Origin: Promethearchaeota archaeon
GTDB lineage: Archaea > Asgardarchaeota > Thorarchaeia > Thorarchaeales > Thorarchaeaceae
Direction: 5' to 3'
Length of the DNA stretch: 64,000 bases
Assembly (NCBI GenBank): GCA_014728035.1
Contig: WJMJ01000079.1
Span: 108,827-172,826 of the forward strand
Each line of letters opens with the position of its first letter. Positions within the stretch are counted from its first letter, which is position 1. Below the pieces are notes generated by a model. The model was given only the letters and a program-made list of their open reading frames with translations. It made no database searches and had not been told where the DNA came from. A program made the position numbers and the translations under genes. Below are positions 33,982 to 42,836 of the stretch, piece by piece.

Positions 33982-34770
33982 CTATTCACCTGGAAATTCA
34001 GCATTTTCGATTTTCTGTTCAATCTCTGAGAGCTGTTTTATGAACGGTAAATCTGGTTGAGTTAATGCTAACACTTCGCTTCCCATGCCTAATGGCACAT
34101 TGCAATAACATGGTAGAAATCCTAAGAGTTGGGTTTTATTTTCGAACATTTCCTTCACCATATCAATCATACCAGAGGAGGAAGAAGACTCTAGAAGATT
34201 TGGAACTACTTTGTTAAATAGTAGCATGGTGTTTTTGTTAAGTGGTCCATAAAGCTCATCTAGTAGGTGTGCTGTTCCATCGAAATCGAAATTGTCGATT
34301 TTGGCAACTATGATTGTAAAATCTGAAACCACAATGGTGTTTACACTGCTATAGTGTACACCTGGCGCAGAATCAAGAATAAAATAATCAAATCCTTCTT
34401 TCTCTAACTTTTGCTTCAGTACAAGTAATTGCGAGATAGCTTGCATGTGCCATTTTCTATCTTTAGCTAGTTGCTCACGGATAGCTTCTACATTCGGATC
34501 TGAGAATCCAACAAGTAATTGACCACTTAAATCAAATGACGAACCTATGTCCGTAAGAATCTCTGTGTGTTTGACTTTTTCACTGAGAAAATCATTGATA
34601 TATGCAGACCTAGCTGCTATCCCAAAAAGTGTATGAAGGCTTGGTGCCTGAAAATCTGTATCAAGAATTGCTACATCATGTCCTTTCTTTGCCATGATTG
34701 CAGCTAAATTAGCAGCAAGTGTGGTTTTTCCTGTTCCTCCTTTGTAAGAATGAATGGCAAAGGTCCGCAT
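33982..34770 (-). CDS. ParA/MinD-type P-loop ATPase
   Basis: Deviant Walker A KGGTGKTT with signature Lys10, then AILDTDFQAPSLHTLFG (A' motif region) and YFILDSAPGVHYSS (Walker B). No partition partner (ParB) or septum-site gene is adjacent; instead the next gene is a longin-winged-helix protein. Length 262 fits MinD/ParA or the 'SIMIBI' regulators that pair with roadblock-like proteins. It may position something on the membrane or nucleoid. It begins the two-gene unit. Confidence 0.85.
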   Translation of the reverse strand: MRTFAIHSYKGGTGKTTLAANLAAIMAKKGHDVAILDTDFQAPSLHTLFGIAARSAYINDFLSEKVKHTEILTDIGSSFDLSGQLLVGFSDPNVEAIREQLAKDRKWHMQAISQLLVLKQKLEKEGFDYFILDSAPGVHYSSVNTIVVSDFTIIVAKIDNFDFDGTAHLLDELYGPLNKNTMLLFNKVVPNLLESSSSSGMIDMVKEMFENKTQLLGFLPCYCNVPLGMGSEVLALTQPDLPFIKQLSEIEQKIENAEFPGE

Positions 34771-34842
34771 CTATTTCTCCTCTCAATTGTCCTTAATCTG
34801 TCACAATCTTCTTGTAAACAATCTCACAATTATACCTTGATA

Positions 34843-35502
34843 TTATGTATACTTGGGTTTCAATAGGGGTGGTATCTGTTTAAGACTATCTACAAGATAC
34901 CCTTTATGTCCCTCTTTCCTGAAAGCTTCTTCATTAAACATTCCTAGGATTCCAATGAAATGGCAGAAACCTATGGAGCGTTCGTAATCCTTTAACGAAT
35001 CACCCACAAATACAGCATAGTGCATATTCTGATTATGCTTTTTAGCAACATAATTGAAATGATCTGCCCCTTTCTCAAATCCTGGTCTATACCCTAGAAT
35101 TTCACTGAAATAATGTGTCAGGTTTCTCCTGTCAAAATATTCTTTGATAGTTGATTGAAATGTTGAAGATGATACATAGATGTCTAGACCCATCTTATCC
35201 AGGATTTCCAAAGTTTCAACAGTATCTGGAAACAATTCTTGTTCAAATATCCTCTCAATCTTAAGGGATTCGAATTCTTCTATTGCTTCTTCGTTTTTGG
35301 GGTTTTCTGGAAAATTCATCTTAATCTGATGCTCGTATGGTAGTCCTGTAGTAGACTGATATCGCTGCCGGGCATCGTCCTCCGGCACATTGTAATATTT
35401 CATCATAATCTCAATACCAATCTTTGCTAGAAATGGCATACTGTCTGCCAGAGTTCCATCGAAATCAAAAATTATTGCACTGCACTCTATATTTTCGGTC
35501 AT
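34843..35502 (-). CDS. HAD-family hydrolase (phosphatase)
   Basis: Motif I DFDGTLADSMP (13-23) with the nucleophile Asp, a helical cap (about 20-95), motif II VSSSTFQST, a Lys in PGFEKGADHF and motif III VGDSLKDYE. This is the phosphoglycolate phosphatase/beta-phosphoglucomutase branch. Length 219. It lies between the ParA-like gene and the KaiC fragment on the same strand, with gaps over 60 bases, so operon membership is unsure. Substrate unknown. Confidence 0.85.
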   Translation of the reverse strand: MTENIECSAIIFDFDGTLADSMPFLAKIGIEIMMKYYNVPEDDARQRYQSTTGLPYEHQIKMNFPENPKNEEAIEEFESLKIERIFEQELFPDTVETLEILDKMGLDIYVSSSTFQSTIKEYFDRRNLTHYFSEILGYRPGFEKGADHFNYVAKKHNQNMHYAVFVGDSLKDYERSIGFCHFIGILGMFNEEAFRKEGHKGYLVDSLKQIPPLLKPKYT

Positions 35503-35566
35503 GGAGCTTCACTTAACCTTGTCCCTATTCTTGTCGAAGTTCAGCTCCTTTAGATGCTTTTGGTCT

Positions 35567-35992
35567 TTAGATTGTTATTCGATAACATTTCTCTGATGCG
35601 ACTTTTTCTTCTACAATGTGATCTGTTCTAATCAATTGGCCAAGAATTTCAATTAGTCGATTTTCTTTAAAACCTGTATCGTCAAGAAGAGTGTCAAAAG
35701 ATATTGATTCCTTTCTCCCGATGAGAGAAAATACATATTGTACCTCAGGAGAGAGTACCTTTACTGGTTTCTCACGTGGGTATACAGGATTTCCGGTCAT
35801 GAAACCAGTTAATGCGATTATTGGATTACCTATTTCAACTCCTTCTTTGGATATCTCAAATTTCCGAATAATTTTACTGTGAAATGAACCTCTGGATTTC
35901 AGAACGTTAATTGCTCTTCCAATAGCTCCCGCATATTCAATGTAGCGTAGTAGTATAAGATTATCAGCAATGAAAGATACCTTATTGCTCAT
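35567..35992 (-). CDS. Stand-alone KaiC-type C-terminal piece with winged helix
   Basis: 141 residues. The first 50 (SFIADNLILLRYIEYAGAIG, then AINVLKSRGSFHSK, then IRKFEISKEGVEIG) match the last strands of KaiC/RecA-like ATPase domains, after Walker B. Residues 85-141 form a winged helix (SPEVQYVFSLIGRKESISFD). The ATPase core with Walker A is missing. The gene has its own ATG with GGGAT upstream and no KaiC sequence in front of it, so it is either a decayed KaiC or a real small protein that pairs with a full KaiC or kinase. It lies just downstream of the large hybrid kinase. Confidence 0.6.
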   Translation of the reverse strand: MSNKVSFIADNLILLRYIEYAGAIGRAINVLKSRGSFHSKIIRKFEISKEGVEIGNPIIALTGFMTGNPVYPREKPVKVLSPEVQYVFSLIGRKESISFDTLLDDTGFKENRLIEILGQLIRTDHIVEEKVASEKCYRITI

Positions 35993-36079
35993 ATCAATCC
36001 CTGTAACCTAAATCGCTTTTTGTTTGATTTGTGTAAGTTCCAATAATAAAAACTTCCAGCATTGACTCTCATAACATCT

Positions 36080-39000
36080 CTATGTATCTATATATTTTTG
36101 AATGAGTTTGCCAATTCTCGATAATCTAAGAGGTTTTTGTGCCCAAGATACTAGTCCAAGGCCCTTTAATTCTTCAATTTTTGACCCAAGGGGATATCCA
36201 GTCATAAGGATAACTTTAGCTGAAGGATTGATTACCGCTAGCTGTTTTACAAGCTCTATTCCATCCATATCTGGCATCATCATATCTGTCAAAATTATAT
36301 CGATATTATCTCTCTCTTTTTGGTAGATCTCCAGTGCTTTCCTTCCATTAGTTGCAGTATATGTTCTACAACCCAAACGTTCAAGCATTCTTGAAAGCGC
36401 TTCTAGAACAATGGGTTCATCATCAACTACCAATATAGAAACTCCATCATAGTCTGTTGTCTTGGTGGAAACGACCTTTTTCTCAACAGTTTCTTTATGA
36501 TGGACGGGTAGGTAAATGGTGAAATTAGTTCCTTTTCCGAGTTCAGTTTTCACTGTTATTGTACCATTATGCTGCTGTACAATCCCATAGACCTGAGCTA
36601 GTCCAAGCCCAGACCCTTCTGTTCTGTCTTTAGTCGTGAAAAACGGCTCGAAAATGTGTGGAAGCACAGAATCCTCAATCCCTGTTCCAGTATCAATAAT
36701 TTCCAATTGAATCCATTCATCTGCCGTGTGATTGGTTTCTTCCGGATTTTGCTCACTATTACTGAGTCTGATTATTAATTTTCCACCATCTAACATGGCA
36801 TCTCTTGCGTTTATTGAAAGATTCATGAGAATTTGATGTATCTGTGTTGGATCTGCTAAGACTTGATAATTTCCGACTTCAAATTCAGTTAGTACTCTGA
36901 TATTACTGGGAATCGATGTCTTTAGCAAATTCAATATTTCGTCAACTACTTCTCGCAGGTTAACTATTCGTTTTTCTGAAACCGATTGTCTACTGAAGTC
37001 AAGTAGTTGCTTCGTTAAGTCAGAACCCTTTTCTGCAAGTGATTGAATTGACGAGAGATCTTTCGTTATGGGTTCAGATAGAGATTGATTCATTTGTAGC
37101 AATTCAGCAAATCCCATAATACCTTGGAGTATATTTGAGAAATCGTGAGCTAGTCCCGCAGCTAATTGCCCTACAGAAGCAAGACGTTCTTGAGTATTTA
37201 CTCTTTCTTGAATTTCTCGCATAATAGTTACATCTTCAATTACTAAAGCCCATCCTCCCTTTTGTGGTCCTGTCTTAATTGATGTAGCTACTACTTCGAA
37301 TATCTTTTCAGAATCTGGTTTCTTAATTTCGATTATTCTATCATCATTAAAACTGAGAATGTCTTGAATTGGAGTTTCACCAAGTGCTGATAGTGAACTA
37401 TCTTCTCTAATTGTGCCAATATCATCAAGGTATTCTCTTGCAGTATTATTTTGGACTAGTATTCTTTCATCTGCGTCTATTAGGATAACGCCTTCAGGAA
37501 GATGTTCGATTAAACTTGCTAAACGTTCTTTTTCTGCAGTTCTTAAAGCCTGAAGCTTCTGCAAAACCATTGAGGTCTGGTTCATGCTTGTAAATAGTAA
37601 TCGAATATCCTCTTCAGAAAATTTACCTTTTTGTTCAGCTGCTAGAAGAACTAATCCAATAACATCTCTTGACTCTGGAAATATTATTGGACTACTGATG
37701 AGTGAACGTAAATCCGATATTGTTTCTTTTTTCTCAAATAGTGGAGGATTCATACGAATATGGGCAAATGGTTTCTCTGGAAGTTCTTCACCAATTTCAT
37801 CTCGAAATTTCAGATAGTTCTCTCTGAGAATTCTTTTTATTTTCTGTTCCACTTCTGATGATATAGGGTGAATTGGATTTATCATCATGAATTGTTGATC
37901 TTCGAGAATAAACAAAGATGCTGATATATCATGTGGAAATGCTCGATTTATATGTCTATGAACAATAGGCATTACCTCATCATAGCTTACTGTTTTACTC
38001 ACTTCTTGAGAGAGACTGTATAACATTTGCAATTCAGAAGATCTTCTTTGCAGTGATTTGTTGGTTTTTTCCAAAGCATTCAATGTTTTCATTCGCTCTA
38101 ACGCAATTGCTGCTAAATTAGCGAAAGTTAATCCCTTCTCAACATCATCTTTTGTAAACTCTCCTGGTTTATTACCTAGTGCTATAATTCCTTGGGTTTC
38201 ACCCTCGAGGATAACAGGGATAATTAGTACGTTTTCCAATTCTGCACATTTAACAAGAAATGATTCATTGTATTCTGAATTTTGGAGGTTGTTTTCATAG
38301 ATTGCTTCTTGTTGAATGTATAATTTCTTCCTGACTTTTTCTATTTTGATGAATTTCTCAAAAGATATAATGGATGTATTCTCACCTCTCCGAACAAGGT
38401 ATCTATCTTTTTTCATCGATTCCTCTACAGATAACATAACATTTCCCAACATTGCACCAGTTACTACTTTGCATGCTTCAAATATTACCTGTGCAATTGA
38501 TTCGAAATCAGAATGTTCAAGAACACTGTTTGCTGCCAGGAAAAGTTGATCAGAAAATAACTTCTTCTCTTTCAGTTCATCATCAGCTTTCTTCCGATCT
38601 GTAATGTTTCTTGCAATTCCCTCTATTCCGATTAGATTTCCAGATTCATCATAAATTGGAGAATTATTTTGTTCAATCCAAATGACCTTTCCATTTTTAT
38701 GAATCCATCTGATAATTAATGGATCAAAGGGAACCTCTTTTGCGAGTCTTTCAAGTTTATCTCTATCTTCAGGATGTACTATTTCCATCCCAAGCATTGG
38801 ATTATCGTAATGGTCTTGAGGTGTGTATCCAACCATTTCTGTTGATGATGGACTTACATATTCAAATTTCATCTCTGGGACTAGTCTAATACGATAAATG
38901 AGATCCTGTGCATTTTCAGCGATGAGTTGTAATTGACTCTCTGATTCTTGCAAGGCATCTTGACTTCTACGAATCTCTCTTCTTGAGTTTAATATTGGTG

Positions 39001-39808
39001 CAATCATATCTGCGAACTTTGTGAGTAAATGAATGTCATATTCTGAATAGTCCGTAGATTTGTTAGCTACGGTGATTTGTCCAATTACCTCATCATGGAA
39101 TATTATTGGAACCGCAACAGAACGCTTCATAGGAAGGTGCCCATCTGGAATTGAATTCTCCTCATTCTTCACTATAACTTTCTTTTCAAGCAGTGAATCT
39201 TTCCAAATTCCTCCCCACTGTTCTTGATGAAAAATTATTTTCTTATCTGGCACCTCACATCTATTCCAGATGTTTCTTGTCATTGAGGGACAAACTAGCG
39301 ACCCATCGTCATCAATATACCCGAAATATCCAAACTCGCTGTTAGTAGTACTTAGAATGATATCGAGCACATCTGCAAATACTTCTTCCTCATTCTCTTC
39401 TTTTGTAAGAAAAACTTGTAAAATTTGATTTCTTTTCTCAATCTCAAAAAATGATTTCTCTGAATCTATCACATCTGTTTTCCTTTCAAATTCAGGAATA
39501 CAATCAATAGTAATCGTTTCAGTTTTTTCTGTTGGTGATTTATTTACAAGAATAAGAAATGATTCATACCTTCCGTTTGCATGTAGTAACCTTATTGAAG
39601 TCCCAGTAGGTCTTTCATCTAGTGAATTAAGAAATCGTTCCACTCTATGCTTCTCGGACAACGGAATCATCAATTCTGAAAATTTCTGACCCTTGACATC
39701 TTCCAGTTTATATCCAAGATGAGAGAGAACTTTGTCATTGATTCCGACAATGAAACCACTATCGATATCAATCTCAAAGCTTAGAAAACTTTCAGTACTC
39801 TCTCTCAT
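36080..39808 (-). CDS. Hybrid sensor histidine kinase (PAS/GAF/HisKA/HATPase/REC)
   Basis: 1242 residues, soluble. Approximate order: PAS (1-110), GAF (120-285), PAS/PAC (290-420, YVSPSSTEMVGYTPQDHYDN), GAF (430-580), GAF (605-775), PAS (780-895), HisKA (900-970) with the phosphorylated His in GLAHDFSNILQG, HATPase (1005-1115) with GSGLGLAQVYGIVQQHNGT, and a REC domain (1125-1242) with acceptor Asp in IILTDMMMPDMDG. It has no membrane helices, so it senses cytosolic signals through many small-molecule domains. The attached receiver suggests a phosphorelay. Followed by the KaiC-like fragment gene. Confidence 0.92.
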   Translation of the reverse strand: MRESTESFLSFEIDIDSGFIVGINDKVLSHLGYKLEDVKGQKFSELMIPLSEKHRVERFLNSLDERPTGTSIRLLHANGRYESFLILVNKSPTEKTETITIDCIPEFERKTDVIDSEKSFFEIEKRNQILQVFLTKEENEEEVFADVLDIILSTTNSEFGYFGYIDDDGSLVCPSMTRNIWNRCEVPDKKIIFHQEQWGGIWKDSLLEKKVIVKNEENSIPDGHLPMKRSVAVPIIFHDEVIGQITVANKSTDYSEYDIHLLTKFADMIAPILNSRREIRRSQDALQESESQLQLIAENAQDLIYRIRLVPEMKFEYVSPSSTEMVGYTPQDHYDNPMLGMEIVHPEDRDKLERLAKEVPFDPLIIRWIHKNGKVIWIEQNNSPIYDESGNLIGIEGIARNITDRKKADDELKEKKLFSDQLFLAANSVLEHSDFESIAQVIFEACKVVTGAMLGNVMLSVEESMKKDRYLVRRGENTSIISFEKFIKIEKVRKKLYIQQEAIYENNLQNSEYNESFLVKCAELENVLIIPVILEGETQGIIALGNKPGEFTKDDVEKGLTFANLAAIALERMKTLNALEKTNKSLQRRSSELQMLYSLSQEVSKTVSYDEVMPIVHRHINRAFPHDISASLFILEDQQFMMINPIHPISSEVEQKIKRILRENYLKFRDEIGEELPEKPFAHIRMNPPLFEKKETISDLRSLISSPIIFPESRDVIGLVLLAAEQKGKFSEEDIRLLFTSMNQTSMVLQKLQALRTAEKERLASLIEHLPEGVILIDADERILVQNNTAREYLDDIGTIREDSSLSALGETPIQDILSFNDDRIIEIKKPDSEKIFEVVATSIKTGPQKGGWALVIEDVTIMREIQERVNTQERLASVGQLAAGLAHDFSNILQGIMGFAELLQMNQSLSEPITKDLSSIQSLAEKGSDLTKQLLDFSRQSVSEKRIVNLREVVDEILNLLKTSIPSNIRVLTEFEVGNYQVLADPTQIHQILMNLSINARDAMLDGGKLIIRLSNSEQNPEETNHTADEWIQLEIIDTGTGIEDSVLPHIFEPFFTTKDRTEGSGLGLAQVYGIVQQHNGTITVKTELGKGTNFTIYLPVHHKETVEKKVVSTKTTDYDGVSILVVDDEPIVLEALSRMLERLGCRTYTATNGRKALEIYQKERDNIDIILTDMMMPDMDGIELVKQLAVINPSAKVILMTGYPLGSKIEELKGLGLVSWAQKPLRLSRIGKLIQKYIDT

Positions 39809-39910
39809 ACTGTGACACCTTTTGAGTTCTCTTATGTAACAACTTTAGTGTCACGGGATTGTATAAAATATCCATTGTGTGTGTATTGTTTGCTGAAAAT
39901 CTGTAGCTTC

Positions 39911-40438
39911 TCATTCATCTAACTGGTTCTCATAATCATTCATACATCTCTTGATTGTCTGATATGCATCGGCTAATTCCCTAAAGCGTTTGATTTCAGT
40001 GTGACCCCCTTCTTGGATCTTATATGTGTCGTAAAAATGCTTCAATTCTTCAATCTGACTTCGGGGAATGTCTACAATACTTTTGACATCACGGTAGTAC
40101 GGTTCTTTAATTGGAACCGCAATGATTTTGTCATCGATATGTCCCATATCATCCATTTCCATAATTCCTATGGGTCTTGCATGAACCAAACAAGAAGTGA
40201 ATGTAGGTTGATTGATCATAAGAATAACATCCAAGGGGTCACCATCAGCATCTAGCGTTCGTGGAATAAACCCATAATCAAAAGGAGCAAACGTATAGAG
40301 AACCCTATCTAATTTGAATACATTGAATTCTGTATCATACTCGTACTTATTCTTGCTAGCTCTAGTTAGCTCGATTATGACATATATTTCACTTGGTGGA
40401 TTCGGACCAGCAGGTATGTCATGGAGGTAATTCGTCAT
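39911..40438 (-). CDS. ppa: Inorganic pyrophosphatase, family I
   Basis: Hydrolyses pyrophosphate to phosphate in the cytosol. Shows KNKYEYD, FAPFDYGFIPRTL and the metal-binding DADGDPLDVI, with later Asp/Lys in DDKIIAVP and YRDVKSI. Length 175 is normal for archaeal and bacterial family I enzymes. It stands alone, divergent from the membrane protein gene at 40575. Confidence 0.95.
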   Translation of the reverse strand: MTNYLHDIPAGPNPPSEIYVIIELTRASKNKYEYDTEFNVFKLDRVLYTFAPFDYGFIPRTLDADGDPLDVILMINQPTFTSCLVHARPIGIMEMDDMGHIDDKIIAVPIKEPYYRDVKSIVDIPRSQIEELKHFYDTYKIQEGGHTEIKRFRELADAYQTIKRCMNDYENQLDE

Positions 40439-40574
40439 GTGTTTAACTCCTATTCGAAAAATAAATGAAGTTCCTATAGAGTTTTCCTAATAGTTACATA
40501 TTGAACCGACAAGCATTTCTTTATGAGCTGCTTTCATTAGTATGCGTCTAAAGTAAAATTGAGAGGATATTGGA

Positions 40575-41153
40575 ATGAGTCCCGACAGTACTGAATCGAC
40601 AAGTGATATAGCTAAAGAAGAGCCCTTTGATGTTGGTGGACTCTTTCGTGGAACAGCGACATTCACCTTTGTAATTGAGATAATAAGCATGATTATGATA
40701 CTGGGTTCTGGGGTCGCTTACATTTTGAGTAGATCTGGTACTATTGAAAACTTAAATCCCGATTTCGCAATTCTGTTATTATTAGCTGGTGCCATGATAA
40801 CTCTCTTTTTCTTTATGGGCACTATCAGTTTCTTTATCCGATTTAACCGGAGAATTACCAATCTCGTTATTGGGGTAGGAATCGGAGAAGTAGATTTGAA
40901 TCGTGGAAGAGTGAAATCTGTAATTTTTCTCTATGTGCTTGCCATCGGTCTTATCCTAATAATGGGGATGTACAGCTATTGGCTCGTCTTCAGATATTAC
41001 TTGATTGACTTTGTAGCTAACTCTCTTAGTGCATTTGGGTTGGTTTTATCTTTCGGAATATTTCTGTTAGCCTTCTTACTCCAAGTAGTAGTTATTGCTT
41101 TAGGAAGAACTGCAACTAAAGTTGTTAAAGCTGTATTAGATGAGGATGTCTAA
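40575..41153 (+). CDS. Membrane protein with four or five helices
   Basis: 192 residues. A short acidic N-terminus is followed by about four to five transmembrane helices (FTFVIEIISMIMILGSGVAY, ILLLLAGAMITLFFFMG, VIFLYVLAIGLILIMGMYSY and two more) and a charged C-terminus. ATG 40575 follows GAGAGGATATTGG. No family recognised. Neighbours give no clue. Confidence 0.65.
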   Translation: MSPDSTESTSDIAKEEPFDVGGLFRGTATFTFVIEIISMIMILGSGVAYILSRSGTIENLNPDFAILLLLAGAMITLFFFMGTISFFIRFNRRITNLVIGVGIGEVDLNRGRVKSVIFLYVLAIGLILIMGMYSYWLVFRYYLIDFVANSLSAFGLVLSFGIFLLAFLLQVVVIALGRTATKVVKAVLDEDV

Positions 41154-41215
41154 TATCGTAATAACTAGAGTGCACTAGATGGATAATTGACATTCACATC
41201 TGTATTGATGTATCA

Positions 41216-41434
41216 CTATATGATTTCTATTTTCATTATATATTGGATAATGAAATAGGAGTCAGGATTTTCGTTATTAGCTGTAGATAGAGCAACAATA
41301 CCATTTCCTACAAAAACGATTTTTCCTTCTATAGGAGGATTTCCGTATATTCCAGATATGCGTATTCTTTCTCCCTTCTCGGCAATTTTGAGAAGGATTG
41401 TTCGAATGGTTTCTGTTTTCTCAAAATCGGACAT
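41216..41434 (-). CDS. Small beta-barrel-like protein, 72 residues
   Basis: An N-terminal helix (ETIRTILLKIAEKGERIRIS) is followed by alternating short strands with glycine turns (GKIVFVGNGIVALS, SYFIIQYIMKIEI). This is the layout of small Sm-like or SH3-like barrels that bind RNA or other proteins. The similarity is one of pattern only. It is convergent with 41153 and divergent from the exchanger gene. Confidence 0.5.
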   Translation of the reverse strand: MSDFEKTETIRTILLKIAEKGERIRISGIYGNPPIEGKIVFVGNGIVALSTANNENPDSYFIIQYIMKIEII

Positions 41435-41551
41435 GTATTAACAATAAGTATTCATATGAAATAAGGTTTGGCACAAATTAATTGAGCTGAACAAATACAT
41501 ATCCAGCAGATTTAATTATCTTGAGGAAAAGCAAATCCGAGAGGCAAAGCA

Positions 41552-42718
41552 ATGAAATTGAAACTCTGGCAAATCTCATATGGTGTCGGTCTTAGTATTG
41601 TCTTGAGTCTTTTTGGACTTGATGCTATTGGACTCCATTTGGCTGAGAATGTTGTTGCATGGGTCGAATTAATTGGTGGCGTACTGCTTATTGCAGGTTC
41701 ATGTGAAGCATTTGTTCTTTCTGTTGAAGGTATATCACATAACATGAATATGACCGATTACGTTTCAGGAATCTATGCTAGTCTTGCTAGTCTCATTCCT
41801 GAATTATGTGTCATTGTATTTCTCCTTCTTGATGGAGATTATGAAATGGCTTGGGTACTAGCTCTAGCAACAATTTTCATGAATTCTTTAGTCTTTGCTA
41901 TCTATACACTTGTATTGCCAAAAGACAAGGAGGGCAACTTCAAATTACCGGATGCTATCATGTGGGTAGGTTCGGACCTTCTTAGCATGGGCTCTATGAT
42001 TAGTGTTTCAGTTGGACTCTCAATGTTTATGGTCTTTGTTTTCTCTCTCGAGAATCCATTACTACCCAGATACCTTGATGCAAGAGAGCTGTTTGTCTTT
42101 GGAGGTGCACTCATTGGAGTGTTCATTGCATATCTCTATTGGATAACCAAATATTATGGCAAATGTGACCCAGAAGCCGATGATCCGCATATGTCTTGTG
42201 AAATTCGTCATGAAACCCTTTCGATGCAGAAACTTGGTATATACTTGTTCTTTGCTTCACTTGGTGCTCTTCTCGGTGGAGAAGCCCTTTCAGGTTTCGC
42301 TAATTTTGCTACTGAAACATTGCATCTAAGTTTCATTCATGCTGCTCTCTTACTAGTAATATTCGGTGGTACACCTGAATACATAATTGTTGCAAGTAGT
42401 CATAGAAAGAAAGAGCTTGAGATTGCATTATCAAACGCATTTGGAGGAATTGTGCAGGTATTCTTTGTAATATTCGGCTTTACTCTAATTTGTGCAGGAT
42501 TAATTTCAACGAGTTATGGTGTCATGAATGTTATTCCAATTGACCTCTTTTCAGTACTATTGGTGTTCTTTGCGTTTCCATCAATGTTCATCTTAAGAAT
42601 AATGATAGCAGATGACCAGAAGGTTAACGCATTAGAGAGTGTCGCGATGATTGCAGTATTCATCATGATGTTGTACATTCTTCTTGCTTATGGTGTATAT
42701 CCTCTTGTACCTCCCTAG
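41552..42718 (+). CDS. Cation/Ca2+ exchanger-like membrane protein (CaCA superfamily)
   Basis: 388 residues with about ten to eleven transmembrane helices in two halves. Each half carries an alpha-repeat-like segment: GIYASLASLIPELCVIVF in the first and FGGTPEYIIVASS with SNAFGGIVQVFFVIF in the second. The acidic Glu in each (PELC, TPEY) is where Na+/Ca2+ exchangers bind ions. A large loop lies in the middle. The ion is not certain. It is monocistronic and followed by a strong hairpin. Confidence 0.72.
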   Translation: MKLKLWQISYGVGLSIVLSLFGLDAIGLHLAENVVAWVELIGGVLLIAGSCEAFVLSVEGISHNMNMTDYVSGIYASLASLIPELCVIVFLLLDGDYEMAWVLALATIFMNSLVFAIYTLVLPKDKEGNFKLPDAIMWVGSDLLSMGSMISVSVGLSMFMVFVFSLENPLLPRYLDARELFVFGGALIGVFIAYLYWITKYYGKCDPEADDPHMSCEIRHETLSMQKLGIYLFFASLGALLGGEALSGFANFATETLHLSFIHAALLLVIFGGTPEYIIVASSHRKKELEIALSNAFGGIVQVFFVIFGFTLICAGLISTSYGVMNVIPIDLFSVLLVFFAFPSMFILRIMIADDQKVNALESVAMIAVFIMMLYILLAYGVYPLVPP

Positions 42719-42723
42719 TGTCT

Positions 42724-42747
42724 GAAGGGGAATTTGTTTTCCCCTTC
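42724..42747 (+). terminator. Stem-loop after the exchanger gene
   Basis: GAAGGGGAA (42724-42732), loop of 6, TTCCCCTTC (42739-42747): perfect 9-bp stem, 5 bases after the gene. A T-rich stretch follows. Confidence 0.6.
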
Positions 42748-42794
42748 TCAGACTTCTTTATTCTGAATAATAAGCTAAAATAAAAACAGAAAGT

Positions 42795-42821
42795 CCTCCA
42801 GAGCTTGAAAAGCTCCAGAGG
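42795..42821 (-). terminator. Stem-loop downstream of kbl
   Basis: Imperfect hairpin (10 of 12 pairs, two mismatches in the middle) between CCTCCAGAGCTT and AAGCTCCAGAGG. On the minus strand it is followed by CTTTCTGTTTTTATTTT. Confidence 0.45.
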
Positions 42822-42836
42822 AGAACATCTTTAGAA

